DNA of 64,000 nucleotides from Pontiella agarivorans (GTDB lineage Bacteria > Verrucomicrobiota > Kiritimatiellia > Kiritimatiellales > Pontiellaceae), in NCBI RefSeq assembly GCF_034531395.1, contig NZ_JARVCO010000010.1:1116001-1180000 (forward strand), written 5' to 3'. A model generated the notes under the pieces. That model was not told where the DNA came from, searched no databases, and saw only the letters and a program-made list of their open reading frames with translations. A program made the position numbers and the translations under genes. Shown here one piece after another: positions 1 to 9,356 of the stretch (position 1 is its first letter; every line of letters begins with the position of its first letter).

Positions 1-544
<544 letters not shown>

Positions 545-580
545 TCAGTTTCTATCTTCCCAAATGATGACAGCCCCTAA

Positions 581-596
581 TGCAACAGGTGTGCCA
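581..596 (-). promoter_or_regulatory. Sigma-54 (-24/-12) promoter of nifH
   Basis: Read on the minus strand this is TGGCACACCTGTTGCA, a near-perfect match to the RpoN consensus TGGCAC-N5-TTGCA, about 80 bases upstream of the nifH start. Established for nif genes: RpoN with NifA. I looked upstream for the NifA site TGT-N10-ACA and did not find a clear one. Confidence 0.88.
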
Positions 597-700
597 CCGC
601 CCTGAATCTGAACTGCGGAGAAGTTGTAAAATGTTAATAATGAGTGGATAGAAATAATTGTCGGGGCATATGGGTGCGGGGTGCGGGGAGGGCGCATAAC

Positions 701-830
701 CGGAAAAAAATTTCCGCCTCATCTTGAGTCCGGAAGCCGAAAGCCTACAACCCTTGGAAAAACAGGGGGTTACGAAAAACCCCGACATTTTTTTCCGCCG
801 CCTTTCGACCGGCGGAAACAAATTTCCGCC
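701..830. repeat. Clustered TTTCCGCC/GGCGGAAA inverted repeats, two mutually exclusive hairpins
   Basis: CGGAAA (701-706) faces TTTCCG (711-716). About 80 bases away, TTTCCGCCG (792-800) pairs with CGGCGGAAA (810-818), and the arm GGCGGAAA (811-818) can instead pair with TTTCCGCC (823-830). The last two hairpins share an arm and cannot form together. No gene reads into the region from the right, so an attenuator role is only a guess; it may be a binding-site cluster upstream of nifH or a decayed repeat. Confidence 0.55.
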
Positions 831-1031
831 TTTTCCCGGAATAGCGTCTTGAGTTGAAAAAGGCTGCTGTTTCCAAAGCGGTTGGCCTTGGGAGGAACGA
901 CGGGAAGCAGATTGAAAGCGAACTCCGGCGGCCGGGGTTTTATCTCCTTCGTGCGCCTCGTCCATCAATACGTTGCAGGAGTGATTTCAACCCTGAATGG
1001 CATTAAGTTAAGGGCATTTGAATGGGCCTCT

Positions 1032-1059
1032 GCAGGCGAGCCGCCTGCGGTACGATTGC
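1032..1059. repeat. GCAGGCGAGCCGCCTGC palindromic repeat, copy 1
   Basis: Inverted repeat GCAGGCG-AGC-CGCCTGC followed by GGTACGATTGC. The same 28 bases recur at 9160, and the first 22 also at 9032. Sequences after the palindrome (CCCCGTAAAGC) also recur near 9115, so this is a REP-like dispersed element. Confidence 0.7.
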
Positions 1060-1558
1060 CGCCCCGTAAAGCAGACGATTTACGCTTAATTCAGAGCCAT
1101 TCAGGAGCAATCCTTTCGATGCAGGGAATCCTGTCAAATTCACCTCCTGAAGAACCGGTTCCCCAGTGACTGTAGGCCCGATGCCCCACGGGGCGCACGT
1201 ACACCAAACCGTTCATCCGGAGGACCTGTGCGAAACTGTTGTACGCGATCCTTCGCAGAACCGCCGAGTTCGCACTGAAACACCGTAATTTGAGACCCTT
1301 TCGATGGAAAATCACTTGCGCTTACTCTGGTACTCTGACGCTTCCGACGGAACTGCGGGCATAGCTGCCGGTTGGCACTGGAGCGAAAGTGGTAGATTTC
1401 GGTATCGGAGGTGCGCACGGTTTTTTTGTAGTTGCCCCTCCGCTAGCAAGCTGGTTGTCATGTGTTTTCCTTTGTATGAAAGCTCAGAAGGAAACGATAG
1501 CTAGCTATTTTTTCAATTCAGGACGGTATTCCGTGAAGAGGCTGCTTCTGTTGGTGTC

Positions 1559-1576
1559 TTGGCACTCATCATGCAT
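1559..1576 (+). promoter_or_regulatory. Probable sigma-54 promoter of the polysaccharide genes
   Basis: TTGGCACTCATCATGCAT keeps the invariant GG and GC at the RpoN -24/-12 spacing, plus the CAC after GG. Predicted transcription start is near 1586, leaving a short leader that contains only the GGGAGA ribosome site before the ATG at 1600. The fit of promoter, leader and start supports function. Confidence 0.6.
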
Positions 1577-1599
1577 ATTCCGGCTATATGGGAGAACAT

Positions 1600-2892
1600 A
1601 TGATGGGTGCGGGAAATAAAAAGGAATCCTTTTTCAATAAAGGAGGGTGGCTGATGGGTTTGCTGTGCGTTTTGACCTTTCTGGCCACCATCACGACAGG
1701 GCAGAACGTCTTTGATAACGCCTGGCTTATTTTCTGGTATGAGGCGATATTTGTGAGCGGATTTTTGATCTATCGCGGATCACAAGGACGTTTTGGAAAT
1801 CTGTTTCCTGTAAAATCGGTTGGCTTTTGGCTTTTAGCTTTATGGTTCATGAGCATCACATTGTCTCTGATGATGTCGCCCTATGCTCTGATGACCGAGT
1901 GGTTTGCCGTCCAGCGCTATCTGCAGACCCTGTTTCATCTCGTATTTTTTCTTTGTGTACTGATTTTTTTTAAACGCTACAAGGGCTCTGCATCTCCTGT
2001 CTTTTTTTCGTTGGCACTGTCGGTTGCTGTGCTGGCTCTTTTGTTTGTGGATGCCTGGTTCGCAATGCCGGAGCCCTTAACCGAGGAGAGTAAAGAATGG
2101 TTTCGTCGTCCTCCGTATAATGCGCATATTCGCATTACCGGTTTTCTTGTTGCTGCAGCAGCCGCAGCACTTCAACCCGTGTTCTGCCGAAAAAGTAATC
2201 CGGCGGTATCGACCTGTTATTATGTGGTCGGGCTTGCTGTTTGGGGCCTGATGTTCTGGACAGGGGGACGAGGTGCAATTATATCGGCCTATGCGGCCTG
2301 CGTTGCCATTGCTTTGGTTCTTCTGATCAGAAAACAGCCATGGAAGCACTATCTCATTGCGTTAGGCATCTTCACGATAGGGGGGATTCTGATTTCGGAA
2401 CTCTTTGAAGTATTTTACTGGAATGGAATTTTCCAGGCAGCAGAGCGTACGATGGCGGCCGGCGGGGATCCCTATAAGATGACCACAGGCCGTGTAACGT
2501 TCTGTGGATGGGTTGTTGAATCGTTGAACCTGAATCATGCGTGGTTATTCGGGCTGGGATCGCAGGGCTATTGCTATATGCCGAACCGCACGTTTGCTTT
2601 TCAACCGCACAACCTCATTTTCCAGTTTCTTGCGGAGTGGGGCATTGTGGGAACAGTTCTGTTTCTCTGCATGATCGGGTATGGATGCTTTATGGGATTC
2701 AGACAGACAGTTTTCCAATCTATGGAAAAACTCAGCGTTCCAAAGTTGTCCGCTTTGGCAGTAATTGTGTCACTGGGTGTACACAGCCTTGTTGACGGAA
2801 TCTTTTATCACGCCCAACCTTCCCTGCATCTGGCTATTGCATTTGCCGTGTGGATGGCAACAACTACAAATAAGCTGAGTGGCCGCGATTAA
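1600..2892 (+). CDS. O-antigen ligase / polysaccharide polymerase-like membrane protein
   Basis: A 430-residue polytopic membrane protein with about ten to twelve hydrophobic segments. It carries the large polar loop and following motif of the Wzy/WaaL (O-antigen ligase, PF04932) group: GRVTFCGWVVESL, then a GLGSQGY stretch and PHNLIFQFLAEWGIVG. Members join or polymerise polysaccharide units on the periplasmic face of the inner membrane. An in-frame ATG exists at 1588, but GGGAGA sits correctly before the ATG at 1600 (a second lies at 1603). The stop overlaps the next gene's start (TAATG), implying translational coupling. The DNA is AT-richer than the right half of the window, which often marks exchanged surface-polysaccharide loci. 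Substrate unknown. Confidence 0.8.
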   Translation: MMGAGNKKESFFNKGGWLMGLLCVLTFLATITTGQNVFDNAWLIFWYEAIFVSGFLIYRGSQGRFGNLFPVKSVGFWLLALWFMSITLSLMMSPYALMTEWFAVQRYLQTLFHLVFFLCVLIFFKRYKGSASPVFFSLALSVAVLALLFVDAWFAMPEPLTEESKEWFRRPPYNAHIRITGFLVAAAAAALQPVFCRKSNPAVSTCYYVVGLAVWGLMFWTGGRGAIISAYAACVAIALVLLIRKQPWKHYLIALGIFTIGGILISELFEVFYWNGIFQAAERTMAAGGDPYKMTTGRVTFCGWVVESLNLNHAWLFGLGSQGYCYMPNRTFAFQPHNLIFQFLAEWGIVGTVLFLCMIGYGCFMGFRQTVFQSMEKLSVPKLSALAVIVSLGVHSLVDGIFYHAQPSLHLAIAFAVWMATTTNKLSGRD

Positions 2893-4427
2893 TGAATCAA
2901 AGTCAAAAAAAAGGTTTCGTTGTTCATGGGCTTTATCTGTTTTTGGGAGCCATGTTGACGTATTCAATTTTCAGTTATTGGGGGATTCGAGCACCTGACT
3001 CGGAAATTATGTTCCGATCTGCCCAAGGACTGATTCATCAAGGGGATTTTTCAGTAGAACAAGAGTTGGCCTGGAAGGAATTCGGAATTGCTACCGGTAT
3101 TGATGGAAAAAATTATTCCATTTTCGGTCCGGGCCAGGCCGTGGTGAGTGCAGGTCTGGTTTTCTTGGCTGAGCAGGTAGTAGATGCCGGTTTTTTTGAT
3201 GAGCGCCCATTCCTGATTGCCGAAAGTCATTATTTTGAAGGAGGGATTCGTGATTTTGTAAATGGAGCAGAAGTCAAAAATATACGAGGTCACGCCGTGC
3301 GATCATTGATGGGATGGTTTAACATATTAGTTGCTTCTCTATGCGTTGTTGTCTTTTACGGTCTAGTCCATTCGTTTGAGGGTTCAAATACAGGGTCGTT
3401 ATTGAGTTCTATCCTTTTTGCTTTTGGCACTCCAATTTTAGCCTACAGTGGCACATTCTTCAGTGAATTGCTGGCTATGTTATTTTCCATGCTGGCCATG
3501 TTGTTGATTATTAAGGCGAGTTCGGAGATAGGGAGCGATCGGTATCTTAAGTTGCTGGTTGGAGGATTGCTGCTGGGGGTATCCATTCTCGTTCATATCA
3601 CGGCTATTCTTTTTGTTCCGTTTTTTATCTTTTCAATCCTTCTTTCGCCCAAGGCGGAATTCAGGGATAGCCTATGTTTAAAGATTAAGTGTGCCGGAAT
3701 TTTTGCTTCAGGAGTCTTTCTGGCTCTGGTTGTGTTGGGTTTTTATAATTTCAACCGTTTTGGGAGTGTGTGGGAAACGGGTAGGACGGTCGAGGGAGCT
3801 ATGCGATATGGGGGGTGGACTTCACCTCTACATGGTATTCAGGGGTTGCTGTTTAGTGCGGGAAAGGGATTCTTCTTTTATTGTCCTGCAATAATTCTAG
3901 GTCTCGCTTTATGGAAGCGGTTTTATTTGAAAAACAAGGTCTGGGCTTTATCGCTTATGGGAGCCTGCCTGTTTCGGCTGGTCTTTATAGCTTCTCGCTC
4001 TGACTGGAGTGGCGGTCTCTGTCTGGGGCCGAGATATCTCATTGTGCTGATTCCATTTCTGTTACTTCCTGTTGGAGTCTATCTGGGGGAGCTAAGGCGA
4101 ACGGGATCTCTGAAAGCGTTTATTGGGGTTGGCTTGTTTAGCGGTTTGTGCGTCATCCAGCAGATCTATTTTGCTTTAGGTGATGTTTTTTCTTATTGGC
4201 GACTCTCCGGCATGCAAAATGGTGTAAATCTCTTCAAAGGAGGGCTGATTTACGAAACATGGGAGGTGTCCCCGCTGTTGTTCATATTGTCAGGGTTGCG
4301 AGCTCCTCTGTTGCTACAATGGGTAGCCTGTGATAATTGGACGTTATTCTCTGTATTAAGTGCTATTGCCGGACTTCTGTTATTTTATGTGTATTATAAA
4401 ACGTTAAAGTGCGGATCAATGAAGTAG
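2892..4427 (+). CDS. GT-C-type polytopic membrane protein, putative glycosyltransferase
   Basis: A 511-residue integral membrane protein. After the first membrane segment there is an acidic APDSE stretch where GT-C enzymes place catalytic acids, followed by GIDGKNYSIFGPGQAV, which resembles the DGxxYSxYPPG loop of many bacterial GT-C glycosyltransferases (PMT/ArnT-like). These transfer sugars from lipid-phosphate donors in the periplasm. Its start overlaps the stop of the ligase-like gene, so the two are probably one operon. The 3' end overlaps the convergent gene by 12 bases. Family membership is an inference from topology and this loop; no specific substrate can be named. Confidence 0.6.
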   Translation: MNQSQKKGFVVHGLYLFLGAMLTYSIFSYWGIRAPDSEIMFRSAQGLIHQGDFSVEQELAWKEFGIATGIDGKNYSIFGPGQAVVSAGLVFLAEQVVDAGFFDERPFLIAESHYFEGGIRDFVNGAEVKNIRGHAVRSLMGWFNILVASLCVVVFYGLVHSFEGSNTGSLLSSILFAFGTPILAYSGTFFSELLAMLFSMLAMLLIIKASSEIGSDRYLKLLVGGLLLGVSILVHITAILFVPFFIFSILLSPKAEFRDSLCLKIKCAGIFASGVFLALVVLGFYNFNRFGSVWETGRTVEGAMRYGGWTSPLHGIQGLLFSAGKGFFFYCPAIILGLALWKRFYLKNKVWALSLMGACLFRLVFIASRSDWSGGLCLGPRYLIVLIPFLLLPVGVYLGELRRTGSLKAFIGVGLFSGLCVIQQIYFALGDVFSYWRLSGMQNGVNLFKGGLIYETWEVSPLLFILSGLRAPLLLQWVACDNWTLFSVLSAIAGLLLFYVYYKTLKCGSMK

Positions 4428-6329
4428 ATCTTTAGCTAGGGTAGAGTTGAGTTCTTGTGCCGATTTGAGAGCTTGAGGGTTCCCGGTTTCTTTGTAGGCA
4501 ATGATGGCATGTGCACACAGCAACGTTGGGTTTCTACCATTTTCGGAGAGCAACTGACGCAATATAATTTTCGCCTTACCTAGATTGTCTGTCCGGATAT
4601 ACAATAACATCAAATTGGTTCGGGCTGCGGTATGGTTGGGACGAAGGCTTAGTGCTTTGTTATATGCTGTTTCAGCATGTTCGAATTGTCCGCTGTTTTC
4701 GAAAGCAATGCCTAGGTTATTATGGAATATGGGGTCTGTGTTATTCAGTTTAATCGCTTTCAAGTAGGATTGTATGGCTGCTCCATTCTGCTCCATGGCA
4801 AGCAGGATATTGGCTTGCCGAAAATAATAGCCCGGGTTGTTGTCAACCCTTTCAAGGCACCGGTTGATATCAGCCAAGGCCTGCTCATATTGCCCCCGGT
4901 CATAATAGGCTGAGGAGCGCATCGATAGATCGTGTTCGATGGGATCGGCAGGGATATTGAACCAGTTAATCAAAGACAGGGGCAACAGTATGATACTGAA
5001 GAGAACCGGTGTGAGCGGAATTGATTTTTCTTTGATGGATTCCCAAAAATATAAAGCTCCCCCTCCGGCGACAATGGCCATGCCCGGCCATAGAGGGATG
5101 CGGAATCGGCTGTTGACAAAGAAAAGGATGATGGTGCCGGATAAGAGGACGAGGAAGGAGCCGATCCATAAAATCTGCTCATGTTGTCTCTGTTTGATGA
5201 GCGCGGCTATACCCCAGGGAAATAGGGACAGGAGTAGCCACCATCGAACCGGAAGCCATTTTAACAGGGTGCTGTCTTCGGTGGCGGCAAATTCAAAACT
5301 TCGGTTGTTCGGTACCTCATGATTCCAGAACATGAGCCACGTCTTTTTTGCCATCAAACCAATCCATCGGGCGGGATCCGCTTTGATCTCTTCAATGGTT
5401 TTCGTTTTCCAGTGGTTGGAAACTTTTTCCTGAGAAAGCGTTCCGGTTTCTCCGGTAGCTTCACGATAGCCTTCTTCCGCCATCACTTGGATAGGGTCGC
5501 GGTACTCGCCTTCGTATACGACATAACGATCCTGTCGGGGAATCATGCCATCGGCATTTTTTGAATTTCCGAGGTAAAAGTTAATGCCGCCGGCCTGGGT
5601 CATCAGCGAGAATTTGCCGCTGTATTGGGCATTAATCATTCCAAATAAAATTTGAATCAATAACAGCCCGGGGAGGGCCAGCAAGGGCAGTAGCGAGAGC
5701 AGGCGGGTGGTCGGTGGCCGGGAGTGTGTGCGCAGTTGAAGCCAGCGAAAGATTCCGAGCATTGGAAAAAAGAGGATGAGAGGCAGTGCATTCGGTCGGG
5801 CTTGGGCGGACAGGCCCAGCAGGATGCCAGCCGCAAGCCATAGAGCAGCAGATTTTGCAATGGGTTTGGTATTCATAGCCAGGCATACGACATAGCTCAG
5901 AACGAGTAGTAAAAAGGAAAACAGCGTGGTGATCAGAAGCTGTCCTTCAAAATAGAGGGGGGGAGCGCTCAGGCAGAAAAATAAGCCGGCCAGTATGCCC
6001 GCTGTCCTGTTGCTGAAGATTCGCATGGACAATGCGGCAACGAGCACGGTTATTCCGACACCGAGCGCCATTTGCGCCATTACGGAAAGCAGAATGCCCG
6101 AATCAGGAGCAATTCGATAAAACCCCGACAAAAAGAGAGGATAAAGCAGGGGGCGGAAGCCATCGATCAGGTCTCCACCGCCACCGGCAAGCTGGCGGGC
6201 ACATAAATCATAATAATGCTGATCAAGCAGAGGGCGTAGAAAAAAGGGAGAAGCCAACTCCTGAAAGAAATAGAGGGCGCGCACAATCAATGCACTCAGA
6301 GCGAGATAAAAGAGCGGTTTGGATTTCAC
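4416..6329 (-). CDS. Glycosyltransferase 39-like membrane protein with C-terminal TPR repeats
   Basis: The 637-residue protein has an N-terminal multi-spanning GT-C module with the early motif DQHYYDLCARQLAGG and GFRPLLYPLFL, typical of GT39/RgtA-D-like transferases. The last ~170 residues hold tetratricopeptide repeats (DRGQYEQALADINRCLE, LGIAFENSGQFEHAETAYNKAL). The TPR part may bind a protein acceptor or partner in the periplasm. The best start is a GTG at 6329, right against the edge of the RAYT element, with no good ribosome site. The insertion may therefore have removed the native leader or the first residues. It converges with the gene ending at 4427. Confidence 0.72.
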   Translation of the reverse strand: MKSKPLFYLALSALIVRALYFFQELASPFFLRPLLDQHYYDLCARQLAGGGGDLIDGFRPLLYPLFLSGFYRIAPDSGILLSVMAQMALGVGITVLVAALSMRIFSNRTAGILAGLFFCLSAPPLYFEGQLLITTLFSFLLLVLSYVVCLAMNTKPIAKSAALWLAAGILLGLSAQARPNALPLILFFPMLGIFRWLQLRTHSRPPTTRLLSLLPLLALPGLLLIQILFGMINAQYSGKFSLMTQAGGINFYLGNSKNADGMIPRQDRYVVYEGEYRDPIQVMAEEGYREATGETGTLSQEKVSNHWKTKTIEEIKADPARWIGLMAKKTWLMFWNHEVPNNRSFEFAATEDSTLLKWLPVRWWLLLSLFPWGIAALIKQRQHEQILWIGSFLVLLSGTIILFFVNSRFRIPLWPGMAIVAGGGALYFWESIKEKSIPLTPVLFSIILLPLSLINWFNIPADPIEHDLSMRSSAYYDRGQYEQALADINRCLERVDNNPGYYFRQANILLAMEQNGAAIQSYLKAIKLNNTDPIFHNNLGIAFENSGQFEHAETAYNKALSLRPNHTAARTNLMLLYIRTDNLGKAKIILRQLLSENGRNPTLLCAHAIIAYKETGNPQALKSAQELNSTLAKDLLH

Positions 6330-6342
6330 TTAGGTGTCAGTC

Positions 6343-7347
6343 CTATTTTTTCGTTATTTTGTTTTTTAAGATGAGCAGAGGTCCGTCTTTAGATTCGGCA
6401 ACTTCCTTACAAAAGCGCGACAAGTTGGAGGGGTTGCCCAGATGTAATTGTTCGCTGATCCATTGGTTACGAATGCTAACTCGCTTTCGGATGTGCCACG
6501 CTATGACTTTTTTTGCGGGATCGCTTTTTTTGAGGTTCGGTAGCGAGTCCCGAGAAACGTGTAACTTTTTAAGGCACTCTTCCAGTAAACGTTCTGCTTC
6601 GCAGATATCGTGCATTTGAATGGCCTCGCCGGAATAGGAACTCCGATGATTCCCGGTCAGTCGTTCCCCGATTCGCTCCTGCAGTGATTCCCTGAACGCA
6701 TCATCGCCGAACGCCCAGCCCCGTCGAATTCGGCTCCAGGCCTCGTCAAATTCGGCGGGATTATCGGAGTAGGCCACAAGAGTGGCCCTGGCTTGAGTCG
6801 ATTCTGCAAATTGGGATAAACCGGAGGGGGAGTCCTCCAGGCCATGTGCTCCAAGCAAACGGTTGACATCCAGCCAGTCCGGACGCAGATCCTTCGATAA
6901 ATAGAGCGGATAGCTGCTCCACTCGAATGTTTGAAGCAGTTGGTTCTTTGGATCAAAACAATGGGCGCGGGCAGGATTCAGGTGAATATAGTTTCCAACT
7001 GTTCTGAAGTATTCTTGTTGGGGGTCGACGACTAGCGCTTTATATCGCCCCTGAAACAAATGGCCCCATAGTTTGTAGCGAATATTGAAACGTTTGGTGT
7101 AAGTGCCTTGCAGCCACCGCATCCCATCCACCAAATTGGGTTCCGGGGTTTCCAGGAGAAAATGATAATGATTTCGCATCAACACAAATGCGTGAATTTT
7201 CCAGCCGGTGCGGTTGCAGGCTTCGTCCAAGGTGGACATAAAAAGTGTGTAATCGTCGTTGTTCAGGAAAATGTCGCTCTGACGGTTTCCTCGACTCATG
7301 ACATGATACAGCGCACCAGCGAATTCTATGCGTGGAACTCTTCCCAT
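6343..7347 (-). CDS. REP-associated tyrosine transposase (RAYT, Y1/HUH family)
   Basis: A 334-residue single-strand DNA transposase of the IS200-like Y1 superfamily (PF01797). The HUH metal/nucleophile-activation motif is visible as His60-Tyr61-His62 in LMRNHYHFLLE, and Tyr120 in VGNYIHLNPAR is the likely nucleophile. HVMSRGNR near the N-terminus is diagnostic of RAYTs. The C-terminal ~110 residues are a helical, basic extension likely to bind DNA. The stop codon lies inside the left terminal repeat. RAYTs normally act on short palindromic repeats rather than on themselves. Confidence 0.93.
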   Translation of the reverse strand: MGRVPRIEFAGALYHVMSRGNRQSDIFLNNDDYTLFMSTLDEACNRTGWKIHAFVLMRNHYHFLLETPEPNLVDGMRWLQGTYTKRFNIRYKLWGHLFQGRYKALVVDPQQEYFRTVGNYIHLNPARAHCFDPKNQLLQTFEWSSYPLYLSKDLRPDWLDVNRLLGAHGLEDSPSGLSQFAESTQARATLVAYSDNPAEFDEAWSRIRRGWAFGDDAFRESLQERIGERLTGNHRSSYSGEAIQMHDICEAERLLEECLKKLHVSRDSLPNLKKSDPAKKVIAWHIRKRVSIRNQWISEQLHLGNPSNLSRFCKEVAESKDGPLLILKNKITKK

Positions 7348-7360
7348 GGTTTCTGCTTAT

Positions 7361-7858
7361 ACGCGTACAGAGAGAGTTGGGCAAAATAAATAACGAAATA
7401 ATAGGACTGACACCATGTGCATTGAAGCGTTTGGTGTAGGTGCCTTGCAGCCACCGCATCCCATCCACCAAATTGGGTTCCGGGGTTTCCAGGAGAAAAT
7501 GATAATGATTTCGCATCAACACAAATGCGTGAATTTTCCAGCCGGTGCGATTGCAGGCTTCGTCCAGAGTGGACATAAAAAGCGTGTAATCGTCGTTGTT
7601 TAGGAAAATGTCGCCCTGACGATTCCCTCGGCTCATGACATGATACAACGCGCCCGCGAATTCTATGCGTGGAACTCTTCCCATGGTTTCTGCTTATACG
7701 CGTACAGAGAGAGTTGGGCAAAATAAATAACGAAATAATAGGACTGACACCTTTTTTTACGCGTACAGAGAGAGTTGGGCAAAATAAATAACGAAATAAT
7801 AGGACTGACACCTTTTTGGACTGACACCTTTTACGAAATAATAGGACTGACACCTTTT
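7361..7858. repeat. Stacked terminal repeats ending in ATAGGACTGACACC
   Basis: A 54-base unit (ACGCGTACAGAGAGAG ... ATAGGACTGACACC) is present in full at 7361-7414, 7698-7751 and 7759-7812. Shorter pieces follow at 7818-7832 and 7833-7858, with a degenerate AGGGCTGACACC near 7894. The nested, decreasing lengths suggest repeated insertion or slippage at the same end of the RAYT element. Confidence 0.85.
7424..7684 (-). pseudogene. Truncated tandem copy of the RAYT 5' end
   Basis: Starting from an ATG at 7684 this encodes the first 88 residues of the neighbouring transposase almost unchanged (for example NRQGDIF instead of NRQSDIF). It then stops matching after GTYTKRFN and runs into the repeat at 7361-7414. 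The HUH histidines are present but the nucleophile half is missing. Base differences between the copies show the duplication is not brand new. Confidence 0.88.
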
Positions 7859-7975
7859 AGACACCTTTTACCTTTTATGCCTTATGCTCTTTCAGGGCTG
7901 ACACCTTTCTACGAAATAAGAAAGCCCCCGCATTCAGCGGAGGCCATCAGTTTAAAACGTTATATGACTATGAGC

Positions 7976-8332
<357 letters not shown>

Positions 8333-8428
8333 TTTGTTTTTCTCCATTTATTTATGATTCAATATTTTTAATTTCAGCTGCCTGATCTGAGCTCACCTCA
8401 TTTTTTCTGTGTCAGACGGAATCTATAT

Positions 8429-8444
8429 AGCGGATGTCGTGCCA
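8429..8444 (-). promoter_or_regulatory. Sigma-54 promoter of the pilin gene
   Basis: On the minus strand, TGGCACGACATCCGCT has the full TGGCACG -24 element and the invariant GC at the correct -12 position. It lies about 97 bases upstream of the pilin ATG. pilA genes in proteobacteria are classically RpoN- and PilR-dependent, and an NtrC-type regulator is encoded about 1 kb away. Confidence 0.75.
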
Positions 8445-9294
8445 ACTTTTTGCTGCGCGAAAAGAAGAGGGGGCTTCCGAGCGGAATGAATGGATTGAAC
8501 CCCTTTAAATAAAGGGTGGAATATTAAACGGGATGATTCGGAATTCTTTTTTAGGAATAGATGGTCTCACGAAATGATTCTGAAAAATGAGCAGATAAGG
8601 GGGGAATCCGGTTTGCAGATACTGGAACCCGGCTGAACTGATACTATTTACTAAAACATCCCGGTCTTAACGGCAGCGTTATTCCGCGCAGAGCGCGCGG
8701 AGCCATTTATGACTGAATTTATCTGCGTCCTCAGCGCCTCTGCGAGGGATCAAATTTATATCGGATAGTTTTAACGTTTGGTATGAGATAGCGTTTATGC
8801 ACTTTGATTCTGACGTCTGCGTCGGCCGGAGCCAATGCGGCGGTTGCATGTTGTGAAAGTGGAAAAGGCCTGTGATGGAGAGAGCGTGAGCGCGTTGGTG
8901 CAAGGGTTCGTGGTCCAGTTTGTCCTGTTGTGCGGTCAATATAATGAAGCGGCATGTCATCGCCAAAGTAAACGAACATAAGGTTCATGCCGGAATTTAA
9001 GAGCCGTTGAATGTGCTTCATGTCCGGGAGTGCAGGCGAGCCGCCTGCGGTACTGTCCGTTTTCGGCGGGTTCCCGGGTTGGTGCTGCAGCGTTGTATCG
9101 CAGGCCGCCGGCCTGCCCCGTAAAGCGGACGGGTTATGCTTACTTTTCTATTTTGGAGTGCAGGCGAGCCGCCTGCGGTACGATTGCGGTATTGTCCGTT
9201 TTCGAGAGATTCCCGCAATCACCAAAACGGTTGGTGGTGCAGCGTTGTATTGCCAGCCTGCTTTATTCCGTGGAAAGAACCCGGAGGATGTGTG
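8445..9294. other. Non-coding region with repeats
   Basis: About 850 bases without a believable gene. The stretch near 8670-8760 looks like dispersed-repeat debris, and 9031-9265 holds two tandem repeat copies annotated separately. Confidence 0.55.
9031..9265. repeat. Tandem imperfect repeats built on GCAGGCGAGCCGCCTGC
   Basis: Two copies begin at 9032 and 9160 with the same palindrome plus GGTAC. They share downstream blocks TGTCCGTTTTCG and GTGCAGCGTTGTAT in the same order with small insertions and deletions. A related palindrome GCAGGCCGCCGGCCTGC lies inside the first copy. Copy 3 is at 1032. Confidence 0.75.
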
Positions 9295-9330
9295 TTATAA
9301 AAAACGCGCTTTCCGGTATGAAAAGCGCGT
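9295..9330 (-). terminator. Intrinsic terminator after the NtrC-type regulator
   Basis: Nine-base stem ACGCGCTTT / AAAGCGCGT followed on the minus strand by a T-run, 27 bases past the regulator stop. Confidence 0.85.
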
Positions 9331-9356
9331 GTTGTGTGTGCGGTGAAAAGGATCTA

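Larger units (their letters stand above)
597..1558. other. Non-coding region with hairpins and debris repeats
   Basis: Almost 1 kb between the nifH promoter and the next gene. I see no open frame with a convincing ribosome site or recognisable protein. It contains the overlapping hairpins at 701-830 and one copy of a GCAGGCGAGCCGCCTGC repeat at 1032, both annotated separately. Confidence 0.6.
6331..7858. mobile_element. RAYT transposon-like element with inverted ends and internal duplication
   Basis: The left end carries GGTGTCAGTCCTATT followed by a TTCGTTATTT stretch. The right end carries its reverse complement (AATAACGAAATAATAGGACTGACACC-type units) several times. Between them are an intact REP-associated tyrosine transposase and a truncated second copy of its 5' end offset by exactly 337 bases. 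The left edge abuts the start of the glycosyltransferase at 6329. Confidence 0.8.

Noticed and set aside
552-1418. Several open frames upstream of nifH on both strands
   Set aside because: They cross the hairpin and repeat region, have no ribosome sites, overlap each other and resemble no protein; one covers the sigma-54 promoter.
7040-7684. A 214-codon chimeric transposase frame
   Set aside because: It joins the truncated RAYT copy to an out-of-frame reading of the terminal repeat and the real gene, so it is not a true product.
7361-7920. CRISPR array in the repeated region
   Set aside because: Repeat units are adjoining or nested without unique spacers of constant length, and they belong to the RAYT ends.
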